The translations under genes were made by a program, and so were the position numbers. The notes beneath the pieces are model-generated. The model saw only the letters and a list, made by a program, of their open reading frames with translations. It was not told the origin of the DNA and made no database searches. From CBDBLK01 sp965215445 (lineage in GTDB: Bacteria > Bdellovibrionota > Bacteriovoracia > Bacteriovoracales > Bacteriovoracaceae), in contig CBDCDT010000002.1 in NCBI GenBank assembly GCA_965215445.1, forward strand, positions 434,001 through 498,000: a DNA stretch of 64,000 bases, in the 5' to 3' direction. This document shows positions 34,601 through 43,052 of this stretch, piece after piece; the stretch's first letter is position 1; every line of letters begins with the position of its first letter.

Positions 34601-36666
34601 CGTCCTTCTTCGGTATAAATGTCATAAGTTCGCCCCTTTTTAACGGAAATTTCTTTGGCCGCCTGAGCACTATCTTCAAGGGGTCTAAACGATCCATAAA
34701 TTTCATTGAAGCCAATATAGTCATTAACGTTATTGGGTTTTAACAAATCGCCTTTGATATAGCGAAATGCCTTGCCTTCCTGACTGGGCATATCCTTGTC
34801 TCTTTGTGCATGATAAACGCCTTCGCTGTCATAATAGAGATGTGGCACAGTCTTTGAACTCAATTGAATAATTTTTTGCAAAGGAGGATCAATTGATCTG
34901 GGTTGAGGATATTGGCATAAGTAATCAACAACCTGGTTTTGTTCATCATATTTGGGTCTGAGGCGACATCTGGTATCAATACATTCACAAATATCTCTAA
35001 TTTTTTCCAGAGACATTTGTTTTGAAAACGCTAAATTGGGATTGCTGGTAAGGTCGGCATAAAAATCAATAGTAACAATTTGCGTATCGTGCACTTGTAA
35101 TCCATCACCGACAAACCTAATTCCAGGTTTGGGAACATGAGCAAATTCCCAATGCGTTCCCGATGCCTTTATACTGCCACTTACTTCAACACGAATACTT
35201 CTATTGAGGTCTGCATACCTGGGAAGAACAAAAGTATTGGAGGCCGGAAAATGATCGTTAACCCGCCCCAAGTTTTGCCCTTGAATATATTCTTTAGAAC
35301 ATCTGGCAAGAGTAGAATTAACCCTCTCACAAGACCCGTCAATTTTATAAGTTATATGCAAATCATCATCAGGTGCGGTAGAAGAGGCAGTATGAGTAAT
35401 TCTGATAATTTGACTATCATTGAGATTATCATTGCCACCAAACCCAGACTGCACTCCCTGGCCTCCAAAAGCTACTCCACCGATAATTCGATTATTTTCA
35501 AAAAGAGTTTCTCCAGCATAAATAATTTTATAAATGGAATGTGCAGGTAAAATGCCCGTTCCAGAATAAATGGAATTAAAATTGCGATCATCGGGACGAG
35601 TTGCAAATTGATTAGAAGTGGCCTTCAAAATCTCGGAATAGCTTACCGTACACAACGACATTTCTCCTTCTTGAAGTGTTGTACACTGATAGAGCCTTTC
35701 CAATTCTAAAAAACGCTTTCGTGCTTCCTCTTGATAGTTCTCACTATTTTCAGCCGCATCGTCCGTATCACTTTTAGCAACCAAGGTTGAACACAAATGA
35801 TAAAACTGTGGATAATTGTAAATAGCGTTGGGGTCTTTTTGAATATCAACCAAGGACTGTGCGTAATCACTACTGGAAGTATCAATACCATTTTTAAGTT
35901 GACGGTCATTTACACACTGACCAAATGAACAGCAATCAAACCCTTTGCTCTGACATTCAGGTGTATTTTTGCAAGAATTATTTTCAAAAACAGGCACGGA
36001 AGATTCAGGAGTTGTCATAAGAAGATTGAGATGCAAATAATCCAGATTGACAGACCCTTTTAAAGGCCTTCCAGATTGGTCTAAAAGTATTGCTGAACTT
36101 GAAATCAAACGACTTGTCATGCAATTGGGACAAACAGCAGTCCCTGAAAAAACCAAATTCTTTGTAGGATGCAGACGTCCCAATAGGTTAATAATATCCG
36201 GGGTTTGGCATAGGGCCTGATTGTTATTTGTATTGTTTGGTTCCAACGCATAGTAAAACTCTTGCGTATTATTTTCAAGATCGACAAAAGACCTGGGAAC
36301 GGCGGCCATAATAAAAATGCGATTAACAGAAGAAGATTCAAAAATAGAGGCAAGACATTGGACATCCTCTTTATAACCGTCTTTAATAAAGGAGTGAATC
36401 TCTTTCCCTTTTAAATAAAAAATATTTTCAAAATCGTGTGGGAGAGGAAAATTTCCGCTCGATAGAGTGGAACCATTTTGAAAATAATTTAAATTTTTGG
36501 GAAAATAAGGATCCCTACTTTCATCCTCGGTACTTGAAGACTGATTTAGTGTTCCCTTCCTTTGTGTACTTGGAGTGGTTTGCATACAGCCACCCAAAAA
36601 AAGGCAAATATATCCCCATATTGGAAGAAAAAACCAAATTTGATTAATATACTTGGCATACTTCAT
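31693..36666 (-). CDS. Giant cysteine-rich lipoprotein, paralogue of 48529-53616
   Basis: 1657 residues. Signal peptide with lipobox LGGC (Cys27), then a Ser/Thr-rich linker. Cysteine-rich modules recur, for instance ECQSKGFDCCSFGQCVND, CDSDQDCAASLGWDYHC and GSACFSSMDCAPN. A central block (about residues 775-850, NGYQRDWYGFDYGSVIGSW...KLFLAINAYFADLTNP) resembles the calcium-lectin LecA/PA-IL-like fold, with an IG-W-x-G...L-x-L-x-N pattern. The protein aligns along its full length with the lipoprotein at 48529-53616, including the C-terminal NTHVYCVPE/NHHIYCASS end. Probably displayed on the cell surface. I recognise no published family; function unknown, adhesion is a guess. Confidence 0.85.
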   Translation of the reverse strand: MKYAKYINQIWFFLPIWGYICLFLGGCMQTTPSTQRKGTLNQSSSTEDESRDPYFPKNLNYFQNGSTLSSGNFPLPHDFENIFYLKGKEIHSFIKDGYKEDVQCLASIFESSSVNRIFIMAAVPRSFVDLENNTQEFYYALEPNNTNNNQALCQTPDIINLLGRLHPTKNLVFSGTAVCPNCMTSRLISSSAILLDQSGRPLKGSVNLDYLHLNLLMTTPESSVPVFENNSCKNTPECQSKGFDCCSFGQCVNDRQLKNGIDTSSSDYAQSLVDIQKDPNAIYNYPQFYHLCSTLVAKSDTDDAAENSENYQEEARKRFLELERLYQCTTLQEGEMSLCTVSYSEILKATSNQFATRPDDRNFNSIYSGTGILPAHSIYKIIYAGETLFENNRIIGGVAFGGQGVQSGFGGNDNLNDSQIIRITHTASSTAPDDDLHITYKIDGSCERVNSTLARCSKEYIQGQNLGRVNDHFPASNTFVLPRYADLNRSIRVEVSGSIKASGTHWEFAHVPKPGIRFVGDGLQVHDTQIVTIDFYADLTSNPNLAFSKQMSLEKIRDICECIDTRCRLRPKYDEQNQVVDYLCQYPQPRSIDPPLQKIIQLSSKTVPHLYYDSEGVYHAQRDKDMPSQEGKAFRYIKGDLLKPNNVNDYIGFNEIYGSFRPLEDSAQAAKEISVKKGRTYDIYTEEGRFTNCFFCGNDYYSYLMRIFPENFRHKGGGYRPDIFSSEPFKTETYRKDDLLFGRACWLPATMIPWSHRPQSDLKQQRLDRLTAQHFLFANGYQRDWYGFDYGSVIGSWDGVTWFSIGNQRRIKAESNKLFLAINAYFADLTNPTSFRIMVQDTPYIYSAGTQVIDNAESDGAECQKFHLCDSDQDCAASLGWDYHCESVARLSSKWPVFDANGVEIPNAERTINLRKEFESNHKGVKRCIYRGRGSPCQNLYDVTNPDLNYSMSEERGLHHCSYNNYCQPLVEGVPVPLFNAKISRYGKSVKQQNTLSTVPEDNLDTFGMHIRSLGRPYAWRGNESLPFGAEATFYYNKLSSVCLPGREPGNFTLEEGHNIKPSTPFLGDKVNGIGMTPDGVGFPGYLSSCSIMDEDGEYLYKQFDPNTFASNTDIVNLAAKQAIATNALIIFESPDMADDEIVKNFESEQIEEVYLQENRCLRAPGSACFSSMDCAPNSYISSRIAHVNPDDTNLSSILNPYEIRFWQEELICSQPYPENEEDFHPKKNRCCRDVGLNLSIGTAVAGSGTLNTSQIPGLGAVQFSDSERYHRMSTVWDLMTGSSSASYPALEVEADDNCVARANTCPLGTLTDSQHNTFSATAERTCCSEHWVREFHKEDNGGGHQWGPDKLQTIPKEPLRCLNWSPCTVGVDCGGEANLGYFSCEHTNGPEDPTCLMVSTSLNQAKPYFEFLGTLELTGIPGIKVKTKDWEDIHCKVNPEDQSSATGIDVPLPDLIADADVEPSEYKNGLLTTDNRYFSAGDPENFNAQNLKTVFEPDRIVCCLPAGTKVSEDTEPELCCTGFINQKNQRCQLPDYTDVSVYTNRNISSAAKARPLSSFDESTGYLNSPADVIHVACSERICASGRLAVGVALTSLKFPGHESEDKFIQRFLDGNDEANNSLGLADLYDEGLRWNTHVYCVPEKLEINTAINCSDL

Positions 36667-36702
36667 AGTCTTACTTTTTATCGAATGTTTAAGATGGCAA
36701 TC

Positions 36703-37947
36703 TTAAAGAAATTTTTGAAGGGCCAAAAAAAGTCCCTGTCGTGCAAAAATTTCCTTTAAACGTCTTCGATGGCCATAATAATGATACGTTTTGGCCTCGG
36801 TAAATTGAGATGAAGACATACCAAAAATAACAGTGCCAACTGGTTTTTCAGGAGTTCCGCCATCAGGCCCGGCCAATCCCGTCACGCTGACCCCATAATC
36901 GGTTTGAAAAGCATTGCGTGCCCCATTTGCCATCTGCTTGGCCACTTCTTCGCTAACCGCCCCATGAACTCGCAAAATTTCGGGAGAAACACCTAGTTGT
37001 GAAATCTTGATTTGATTAGTATAGGCAACAATCCCCCCTCGCAAAACTTCCGAGGCGCCGGAAACATCGGTAACACTATCTGCGATCAGCCCCCCGGTAC
37101 AACTTTCGGCCAAACCCAATGTCACTTTCTTTTGTTTTAATTTTTGAATTAAAAAATGGGGAAGGGGTACTTCTCCCCACTGCCAGATATAAGGCGCAAT
37201 CGGACTTTGATTCAAGGATGCTTTTATAATTTCGAGGCGCTTCTTTTTTTCACTTTCATTTCCTTGAAAAGAAAAAACCAAGTCTAATCCCAAAATTTGA
37301 GGAAGAGAACTAAGTTTGCCAAAAGATTCAAGTTGCTCACACAATTTAGAAGGCCATATTTTGAAAAGCTGTTCTTCCCCAATACCATGAAACCTCACTG
37401 TAATTTGCTGAAACTCGATACGTTCTTGAGGCAAATATTGGGCCATTAAAGCAGGCCATTCCTTTTCGGCCATACCTTTTAATTCGGAAGGAACGCCAGG
37501 GGCGGCCAAAAGCAACTTCCCATCTTTTGCAAAACCAAGGCCCACGGCCAGACCACAGTGGTTTTCCACAGGAAAGCAATTTTTGGGCAAAAAGTGATAT
37601 AAATTCAGTTGAGGAAACCAAGTTTTCCCCAAACGTTGGTATTGCCGCTTAAGTATATTTTTGGCCTCGCCGTTTTCTTGCATATCCTCTTGAACAAAAT
37701 CCTTCACGGCGGCCTTGGTTTGATCATCTTCCGTAGGGCCAAGACCGCCCGCCACGATCACCAAATCGGCATTTTTCCAGGCATCACCCAGAGCTTTACC
37801 AATATCTCTTTGATCATCACCAACAATTTTAAGCTCATTCAAGCGAAATCCTCGGCGTTGAAGCCATTGCATCAAATAAGGGCCATTGCAATCAGTGATT
37901 TTTCCGCTTAAAAGCTCATCACCAACAATAATAAGGTTAGCTTTCAT
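36703..37947 (-). CDS. cinA: CinA-like nicotinamide-nucleotide amidase / competence-damage protein
   Basis: Two-domain protein of 414 residues. The N-terminal molybdopterin-binding-like domain has IIVGDELLSGKITDCN and VAGGLGPTEDD; the C-terminal amidase domain has GLAESCTGGLIADSV, GGIVAYTNQIK and VSVTGLAGPDGGTPEKPVGTV. CinA deamidates NMN and can also hydrolyse ADP-ribose, recycling NAD. It lies 36 bases downstream of the giant lipoprotein start region in the same orientation and is divergent from the COG2509 gene. Length and motif set are normal. Confidence 0.94.
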   Translation of the reverse strand: MKANLIIVGDELLSGKITDCNGPYLMQWLQRRGFRLNELKIVGDDQRDIGKALGDAWKNADLVIVAGGLGPTEDDQTKAAVKDFVQEDMQENGEAKNILKRQYQRLGKTWFPQLNLYHFLPKNCFPVENHCGLAVGLGFAKDGKLLLAAPGVPSELKGMAEKEWPALMAQYLPQERIEFQQITVRFHGIGEEQLFKIWPSKLCEQLESFGKLSSLPQILGLDLVFSFQGNESEKKKRLEIIKASLNQSPIAPYIWQWGEVPLPHFLIQKLKQKKVTLGLAESCTGGLIADSVTDVSGASEVLRGGIVAYTNQIKISQLGVSPEILRVHGAVSEEVAKQMANGARNAFQTDYGVSVTGLAGPDGGTPEKPVGTVIFGMSSSQFTEAKTYHYYGHRRRLKEIFARQGLFLALQKFL

Positions 37948-38017
37948 ACCGCTTTTTCATATAAAATAACCGAAAGAGATAGTCAATAATCGCCAACGAG
38001 GATAAAATGCTGCACTT

Positions 38018-39586
38018 ATGAGAAAAAAACTGCGATGCACTCTCAATTACTCACAAGACCTTCACCAATACCTCGAAACAAAACACCCTGAAATCGATGA
38101 TTACCGTATTCTTTCAAAGAGTTTGGATGCCCGTCATGCTTGGAAAGGCAAAACTCCAAAATATCATTACGTTCTGGAAATAAAAGAAAAGGGAGAAAAT
38201 TTTGAGGAGCGGCCGTATAACTTTCCTCACTTAGGAGACTTAAAAGGGCCTCCCATTATTGTTGGAACCGGGCCGGCCGGTTTGTTTGCTGCCTTGAGAT
38301 TGGCCGAATATGGAGTTCGCTCCCTTTTGTTTGAGCGAGGTGGCCCATCTTATCAGCGTATGCTGGCAATTGCCCGCTATTGGCGTTATGGCCAACTAGA
38401 TAGCGAAAATAATGTCTGTTTTGGAGAAGGTGGTGCCGGCCTTTTCAGCGATGGAAAGCTCATTACACGCATTAAATCTCCCCATGTTCAGTATGTTATG
38501 GATAAATTTGTTTCCTTGGGTGCGCCTGCGGAAACCGCCTATTCGTCCAACCCCCATCTCGGCTCCCATCACATTCGCCGTCTGATTGGAAAAATGACAA
38601 AATTCTTAATCGAAAAAAAATGTCAAATTCATTACAATACCAAGATCGTCAAAATAAAACATCATCATGGTCAGGTGACGGGAATTGAAACCGAAGATGG
38701 CCGGTCTTTTGATTCTTCGTGTGTAATCTTGGCCACAGGCCATTCGGCCACAGATATTTATCACTACTTGTCTGATGAAGGAATTGCCATGCGCCCGAAA
38801 AATTTTTCCGTAGGCCTCCGCATAGAGCACCCTCGTCGCCTGATTAATAAAATTCAATATGGGCCTTTCACTGAGAATCCTCACTTGGGTGCCAGTCGCT
38901 ACCATTTAAAATGGCAAACTGATGATGAAATATCAAAAGAAAAAAGAAGCACCTACAGTTTTTGTATGTGTCCTGGAGGCCATGTTCTCTCCAGTGGAAG
39001 TGATCCCGACGGCATAGTTGTCAACGGAATGAGCAATCGGGCCTGTAATTCACCGTGGTCAAATGCGGCCTTTGTTGTGGAAGTAAAAGCGGGTATTGAT
39101 TTTTCTGACAAAAATATTTTGGCCGGACTTTTTTTTCAAAGAAAAATTGAAAAACTTGCTTATCAAAAATCCTTAGAATTAGCATCGGGTAAAGAAATGC
39201 CCGCTCAAAATCTCAAAGATTTTATGGAAAATCGCCTCACAAAAAAAATTCCTAAAAGCTCCTGCCCGTCGGGAACCTTCTCCACTCTTCTTGAAAATCT
39301 ATTCCCAGATTTTATAACTTTATGTTTACGGCGATCTATTGAGGCCTTTAATCAACAAATGAGGGGATTTATCTCATCTGAGGCCCTGTGTCTGGCACCG
39401 GAAACTCGAACATCGGCACCGCTTACAATCATACGCGACACTGAATCCCTGGAAAGCCCTTCCCTAAAGGGCCTTTATCCCTGCGGTGAAGGCCCCGGTT
39501 ATGCCGGAGGCATTACCTCAGCGGCAGCAGATGGAGTCCGCGTGGCGATGAAAATTTTGGAAAAGGAAAAAGATTTCAGGCCTTAA
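38018..39586 (+). CDS. COG2509-type FAD-dependent dehydrogenase
   Basis: 522 residues. A small N-terminal domain (about 85 residues) precedes the FAD site IIVGTGPAGLFAALRLAEYG. Family features include the NNVCFGEGGAGLFSDGKL block, the GLRIEHP segment and the closing PCGEGPGYAGGITSAAADG. Members are widespread, uncharacterised flavoproteins; the substrate is unknown. The upstream 70 bases are shared with the divergent cinA. Nothing is missing from the family's usual length. Confidence 0.9.
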   Translation: MRKKLRCTLNYSQDLHQYLETKHPEIDDYRILSKSLDARHAWKGKTPKYHYVLEIKEKGENFEERPYNFPHLGDLKGPPIIVGTGPAGLFAALRLAEYGVRSLLFERGGPSYQRMLAIARYWRYGQLDSENNVCFGEGGAGLFSDGKLITRIKSPHVQYVMDKFVSLGAPAETAYSSNPHLGSHHIRRLIGKMTKFLIEKKCQIHYNTKIVKIKHHHGQVTGIETEDGRSFDSSCVILATGHSATDIYHYLSDEGIAMRPKNFSVGLRIEHPRRLINKIQYGPFTENPHLGASRYHLKWQTDDEISKEKRSTYSFCMCPGGHVLSSGSDPDGIVVNGMSNRACNSPWSNAAFVVEVKAGIDFSDKNILAGLFFQRKIEKLAYQKSLELASGKEMPAQNLKDFMENRLTKKIPKSSCPSGTFSTLLENLFPDFITLCLRRSIEAFNQQMRGFISSEALCLAPETRTSAPLTIIRDTESLESPSLKGLYPCGEGPGYAGGITSAAADGVRVAMKILEKEKDFRP

Positions 39587-39698
39587 AATAATATATAAAT
39601 AAAATATCCTTTTATTTTAAATGTAGACGGAAGCACGATAAAAGTTTATGCTAGATTTTATAAGAGCTTGATTTCACTATTTTTTAGGATGAGTTGTC

Positions 39699-40319
39699 GT
39701 GAAAAATCTTGAAACGCAAAACCCATCACGAAGAAAATTTTTGAATATTTCTTTGATAGCAGGCACGTTGATTGGCCTGATTGCTTCTTTTGGCCAATTC
39801 ATTCTCATTATTCTGCGCTTCCTCCACCCTAAAGAAAGAAGTGGAGATTGGGCCTTTGTTTCTACGTTAAAAAGGTTCACCGCTAAAAAACAATCAAAAG
39901 TAAAAAAGGAAGATACTCAGCGCCTTGTCGCGGAAGTAAAAGACTTCAAAACCAAAAATTCCATACAGTACAAAACGCCCGATGGCCAATCAGTGGTCAT
40001 TTCCCGCATAGGTAACTCAGGCACTGTCAAAGATTTTATAGCTCTCTCTAGCGTTTGCCCACATCTCGGATGCAAAGTGTTCTGGGAGAGCAATACCAAA
40101 AGCTTTTTCTGCCCTTGCCACAACGGAAGATTTGATTCCGTCGGAAAACCGACAGAAGGGCCTCCGGCCAAGGCCAACCAGGAACTTATTCGCTTTCCGC
40201 TCAAGATTGAAAACGGTCTTTTGTATATTAAAATTTCCACTGAATCTCTCATAAGATTTTCACATTTAAGGCGTAATCATCACAAATATTGCTCAGAAAA
40301 TGGGGAGAAAATAGCGTGA
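39699..40319 (+). CDS. Rieske [2Fe-2S] protein of a b6/bc-type complex
   Basis: 206 residues. Ligands Cys120 and His122 (CPHLGC) and Cys138 and His141 (CPCHNGRF) are present, with Cys125 and Cys140 free for the disulphide. A twin-arginine motif SRRKFLN begins at residue 10, followed by the membrane anchor ISLIAGTLIGLIASFGQFILIILRF; export of the folded cluster through TatC (encoded at 6443) is expected. GTG 39699 is the start, with GGATGAG ahead. Oxidises quinol at the positive side and passes electrons to the next c-type carrier. The stop overlaps the cytochrome b start (GTGA). Confidence 0.93.
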   Translation: MKNLETQNPSRRKFLNISLIAGTLIGLIASFGQFILIILRFLHPKERSGDWAFVSTLKRFTAKKQSKVKKEDTQRLVAEVKDFKTKNSIQYKTPDGQSVVISRIGNSGTVKDFIALSSVCPHLGCKVFWESNTKSFFCPCHNGRFDSVGKPTEGPPAKANQELIRFPLKIENGLLYIKISTESLIRFSHLRRNHHKYCSENGEKIA

Positions 40320-41377
40320 ATCTGGCGTTGAAGTTAAAAGATTGGGTTCAAGAACGCATCCCTATATCCGGCGAACAAATTCAAGGCCTTACCAACGAAC
40401 CTGTCCCCAATCACATGAAACACTGGTGGTTTTGCCTGGGAGGAACACCGCTCTTTCTCTTTGTTTTGCAAATTATAACCGGCATTTTGTTGTGTTTTTA
40501 CTATTCTCCCTCTACATTAACCGCTTATGAATCCGTCGATTTTATTACTCACAGACTCCCCTATGGCTGGTATATTAGAAGTCTTCACAAATGGGGTGCC
40601 ACTTTTTTTATAGCTTCCATTATTTTGCACCAAATACGAATTTATTTTACGGGTGCCTACCGTTACCCACGCGAAATCAACTGGATGATCGGCATGTGTA
40701 TCCTATGTTGTGCTACAACTCTAGGATTTACCGGCTATAGTTTGGTTTATGAACAATTGAGTTTTTGGGGTGCCACAGTCGGTGCCAATATTTCGGACAG
40801 TGTGCCCATTTTAGGCAATTTTGCCAAACGCATGCTTCTGGGAGGAGATACTTACAACGCCAATACAGTCAATCGCTTTTTTGTTTTGCACGCTATAATT
40901 TTGCCAGCAGTTTTGGCCATTTTGCTCTTTATACATATTGCCATCATTCGCATTCAAGGAGTTTCAGAGATGGAATTCCAAAAAGACAAAGAACAAAAAG
41001 AAAATAAGTTTTTTAATTTCTTCCCCGATCACATGCTTACCGAAGGTATCATGGTCTTGGTTTTATTAATTTTACTCAGTGCTCTAGCAACAATTTTACC
41101 CGCTCATCTGGGCAGCAAGGCAAACCCCCTTATAACTCCCGAAGTTATCAAACCCGAATGGTATTTTTACACTGTTTTTAGGTGGTTAAAGCTCTTTTCG
41201 GGAACATTTGCCATGCTCAGTATCGGTTTCATCGTCTTTCTCATGTTTAGCTGGCCCTTTGTAGATAAATATTTACGAACCAAAACCCGCTATCAGGAAG
41301 CGAGCGTATGGATCGGGATAGGGGCCGCTGTTATGATTATTGGCTTAACCGTTTGGGAAGCATTGGTTGCTCACTAA
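40316..41377 (+). CDS. Cytochrome b, b6-type with fused subunit-IV part
   Basis: 353 residues from GTG 40316, with GGGGAG eight bases ahead. Haem ligands are His91/His105 and His192/His207; the second pair has 14 residues between, the b6f spacing and not that of bc1 (13). Cys40 in WWFCLGG aligns with the Cys35 that covalently holds the extra haem c_n in b6. GYSLVYEQLSFWG and the PEWYF motif of the Qo site follow, and the C-terminal third corresponds to subunit IV, so b6 and IV are one chain. Electron transfer from menaquinol across the membrane is expected. A non-photosynthetic host makes this a respiratory b6-type complex. Confidence 0.92.
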   Translation: MNLALKLKDWVQERIPISGEQIQGLTNEPVPNHMKHWWFCLGGTPLFLFVLQIITGILLCFYYSPSTLTAYESVDFITHRLPYGWYIRSLHKWGATFFIASIILHQIRIYFTGAYRYPREINWMIGMCILCCATTLGFTGYSLVYEQLSFWGATVGANISDSVPILGNFAKRMLLGGDTYNANTVNRFFVLHAIILPAVLAILLFIHIAIIRIQGVSEMEFQKDKEQKENKFFNFFPDHMLTEGIMVLVLLILLSALATILPAHLGSKANPLITPEVIKPEWYFYTVFRWLKLFSGTFAMLSIGFIVFLMFSWPFVDKYLRTKTRYQEASVWIGIGAAVMIIGLTVWEALVAH

Positions 41378-41401
41378 ACTTTCGACATAAGGGGATCAGT
41401 A

Positions 41402-42991
41402 ATGAGCACAGAAGCAAAAAAAATAGTCATTGGTGTTTTGAGCTTGATTTTTCTAGGCTCTCTTCTATTGGTGCAATGGAAAGAAATTACACGGCAACAA
41501 ATTGAAGTGGGACACGCCACGCCTCATATTGCCGTTCCGACATCCTCTCAAAGGTGTGTAGATTGCCACGAACAAAGTACACCCTCAACTGTTTCTCATT
41601 GGAAAAATAGTACTCACGCTTTGAAAGGGGTTGGCTGTTTGGAATGCCATACCGCCCACGAGGAAGACGCCGATTCCTTCATCCATGAAGGTGAAAGGAT
41701 TGCCACCATTGTTACACCAAGAGATTGCGCTAAATGCCACGTTCAAGTGTACGAAGAATTTGCACAATCCCACCACGCCAAAGGAGGCAATATTTTGGCC
41801 TCTCTCGACAACTACCTCGCCGAAACAGTCGAGGGGTCACGCGTTCCCTTTGATCCCCACTCCCGCACGCCGGGAGCAGAATATCTGGGCGCACTCCAGG
41901 GCGGCAAAGTCAACGGCATGGCCTCAGTCGTCGTCGGGTGTATGCAATGCCACGGCAGTAAAGTAAGTTTTCACTCAACCGATGGTGGACAAATTAATGT
42001 CGATGATCTCAAACCCGATGAAGAGGGAAGGCCCACCAATAAAGAGGCCGTAGCGAGGATTAAAAGAGACGAAAACGGCAGACCAATTTTTCATCACAAT
42101 ACCTGGCCAAATACCGGTATTGGAAGAATTAACCTCGATGGTTCACTAGGTTCTTGCTCTGCTTGCCACAGCCGACACGATTTTTCACCCCGCCGTGCCA
42201 GACAACCTGAAAACTGTGGAAAATGCCACCTTGGCCCAGATCATCCCCAAAAAGAAATTTATGAGGCATCCAAACACGGCATTGCTTTCAGAGACCTCAA
42301 ACAGCACATGAACCTCGACGCCGAAACCTGGATTTTAGGACAGGATTACGATCAAGCACCAACGTGTGCGACTTGCCATATGTCTGGCAACAGCAAAAAC
42401 GGCGGCAAGATCACTCACGACCCGGGAGAACGCATCTCCTGGACAAACCGCCCCCCCATCAGTTTGAGAATGGATACCGACAAAAACCATAAAGTGATTA
42501 AAGAGACCGACCCGGAAAAAAGGCGCGAACTGATTGCCGACAGTGCCGACAACAAACGCAGTCGCATGAAAAATGTTTGTTTGCATTGCCACTCTTCAAC
42601 CTACGTCAACGGTTTTTATAACCAGTATGACGATTTCATTCACCTCTACAACGAAAAATTTGCCAAGCCTGGAAGTCAAATTATGGCGGCCCTCAAAAAA
42701 GAAGGATTTATCACCGAAAAGCCTTTTGACGAAGAAATCGAGTGGACTTGGTTTTATCTCTGGCACCACGAAGGCCGCCGCGCCCGCCATGGCGCTTCGA
42801 TGATGGCACCCGATTATGCTCACTGGCACGGAATGTTTGAAGTCTCCGAACGCTTTTATATGGAACTTATCCCTCAGGCCAGAGAAATTCTTCACAATAA
42901 AAATAGTGCCAGCGCCAAGCGTGTGAGACAACTCATCGATTCTATTCTGTCTCGCCCTGAACACAAATGGATTAAGAAAGGGAAAAGCTAG
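41402..42991 (+). CDS. Octaheme cytochrome c of the hydroxylamine-oxidoreductase family
   Basis: 529 residues with exactly eight CxxCH haem sites: CVDCH (52), CLECH (79), CAKCH (109), CMQCH (180), CSACH (252), CGKCH (272), CATCH (322), CLHCH (393). The order and phrases such as CGKCHLGPDHPQKEIYEASKHG, WILGQDYDQAPTCATCHMSG and HHEGRRARHGASMMAPDYAHWHG are those of HAO-type octaheme proteins. An N-terminal hydrophobic segment anchors or exports it. Start ATG 41402, with AAGGGG in the 24 bases after the cytochrome b stop. Whether it works as an oxidase of hydroxylamine or as a reductase (of hydroxylamine, nitrite or another substrate) cannot be read from sequence. Confidence 0.92.
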   Translation: MSTEAKKIVIGVLSLIFLGSLLLVQWKEITRQQIEVGHATPHIAVPTSSQRCVDCHEQSTPSTVSHWKNSTHALKGVGCLECHTAHEEDADSFIHEGERIATIVTPRDCAKCHVQVYEEFAQSHHAKGGNILASLDNYLAETVEGSRVPFDPHSRTPGAEYLGALQGGKVNGMASVVVGCMQCHGSKVSFHSTDGGQINVDDLKPDEEGRPTNKEAVARIKRDENGRPIFHHNTWPNTGIGRINLDGSLGSCSACHSRHDFSPRRARQPENCGKCHLGPDHPQKEIYEASKHGIAFRDLKQHMNLDAETWILGQDYDQAPTCATCHMSGNSKNGGKITHDPGERISWTNRPPISLRMDTDKNHKVIKETDPEKRRELIADSADNKRSRMKNVCLHCHSSTYVNGFYNQYDDFIHLYNEKFAKPGSQIMAALKKEGFITEKPFDEEIEWTWFYLWHHEGRRARHGASMMAPDYAHWHGMFEVSERFYMELIPQAREILHNKNSASAKRVRQLIDSILSRPEHKWIKKGKS

Positions 42992-43005
42992 TAAGACAAA
43001 AATAG

Positions 43006-43035
43006 TTGACTCTGTTTCTCTTTTTCAATTAAAAT
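43006..43035 (+). promoter_or_regulatory. Probable promoter of the 43-kb exported-protein block
   Basis: TTGACT (43006-43011), 18-base spacer, TAAAAT (43030-43035; five of six match the -10 consensus). It lies in the 61-base gap after the octaheme gene, suggesting that the exported-protein block is expressed separately from the cytochrome genes. Confidence 0.5.
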
Positions 43036-43052
43036 AATAAAGTTCATTTCAA

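Noticed and set aside
41402..42991. Nitrite reductase NrfA
   Set aside because: NrfA has five haems and a CxxCK active-site haem; here there are eight CxxCH and no CxxCK.
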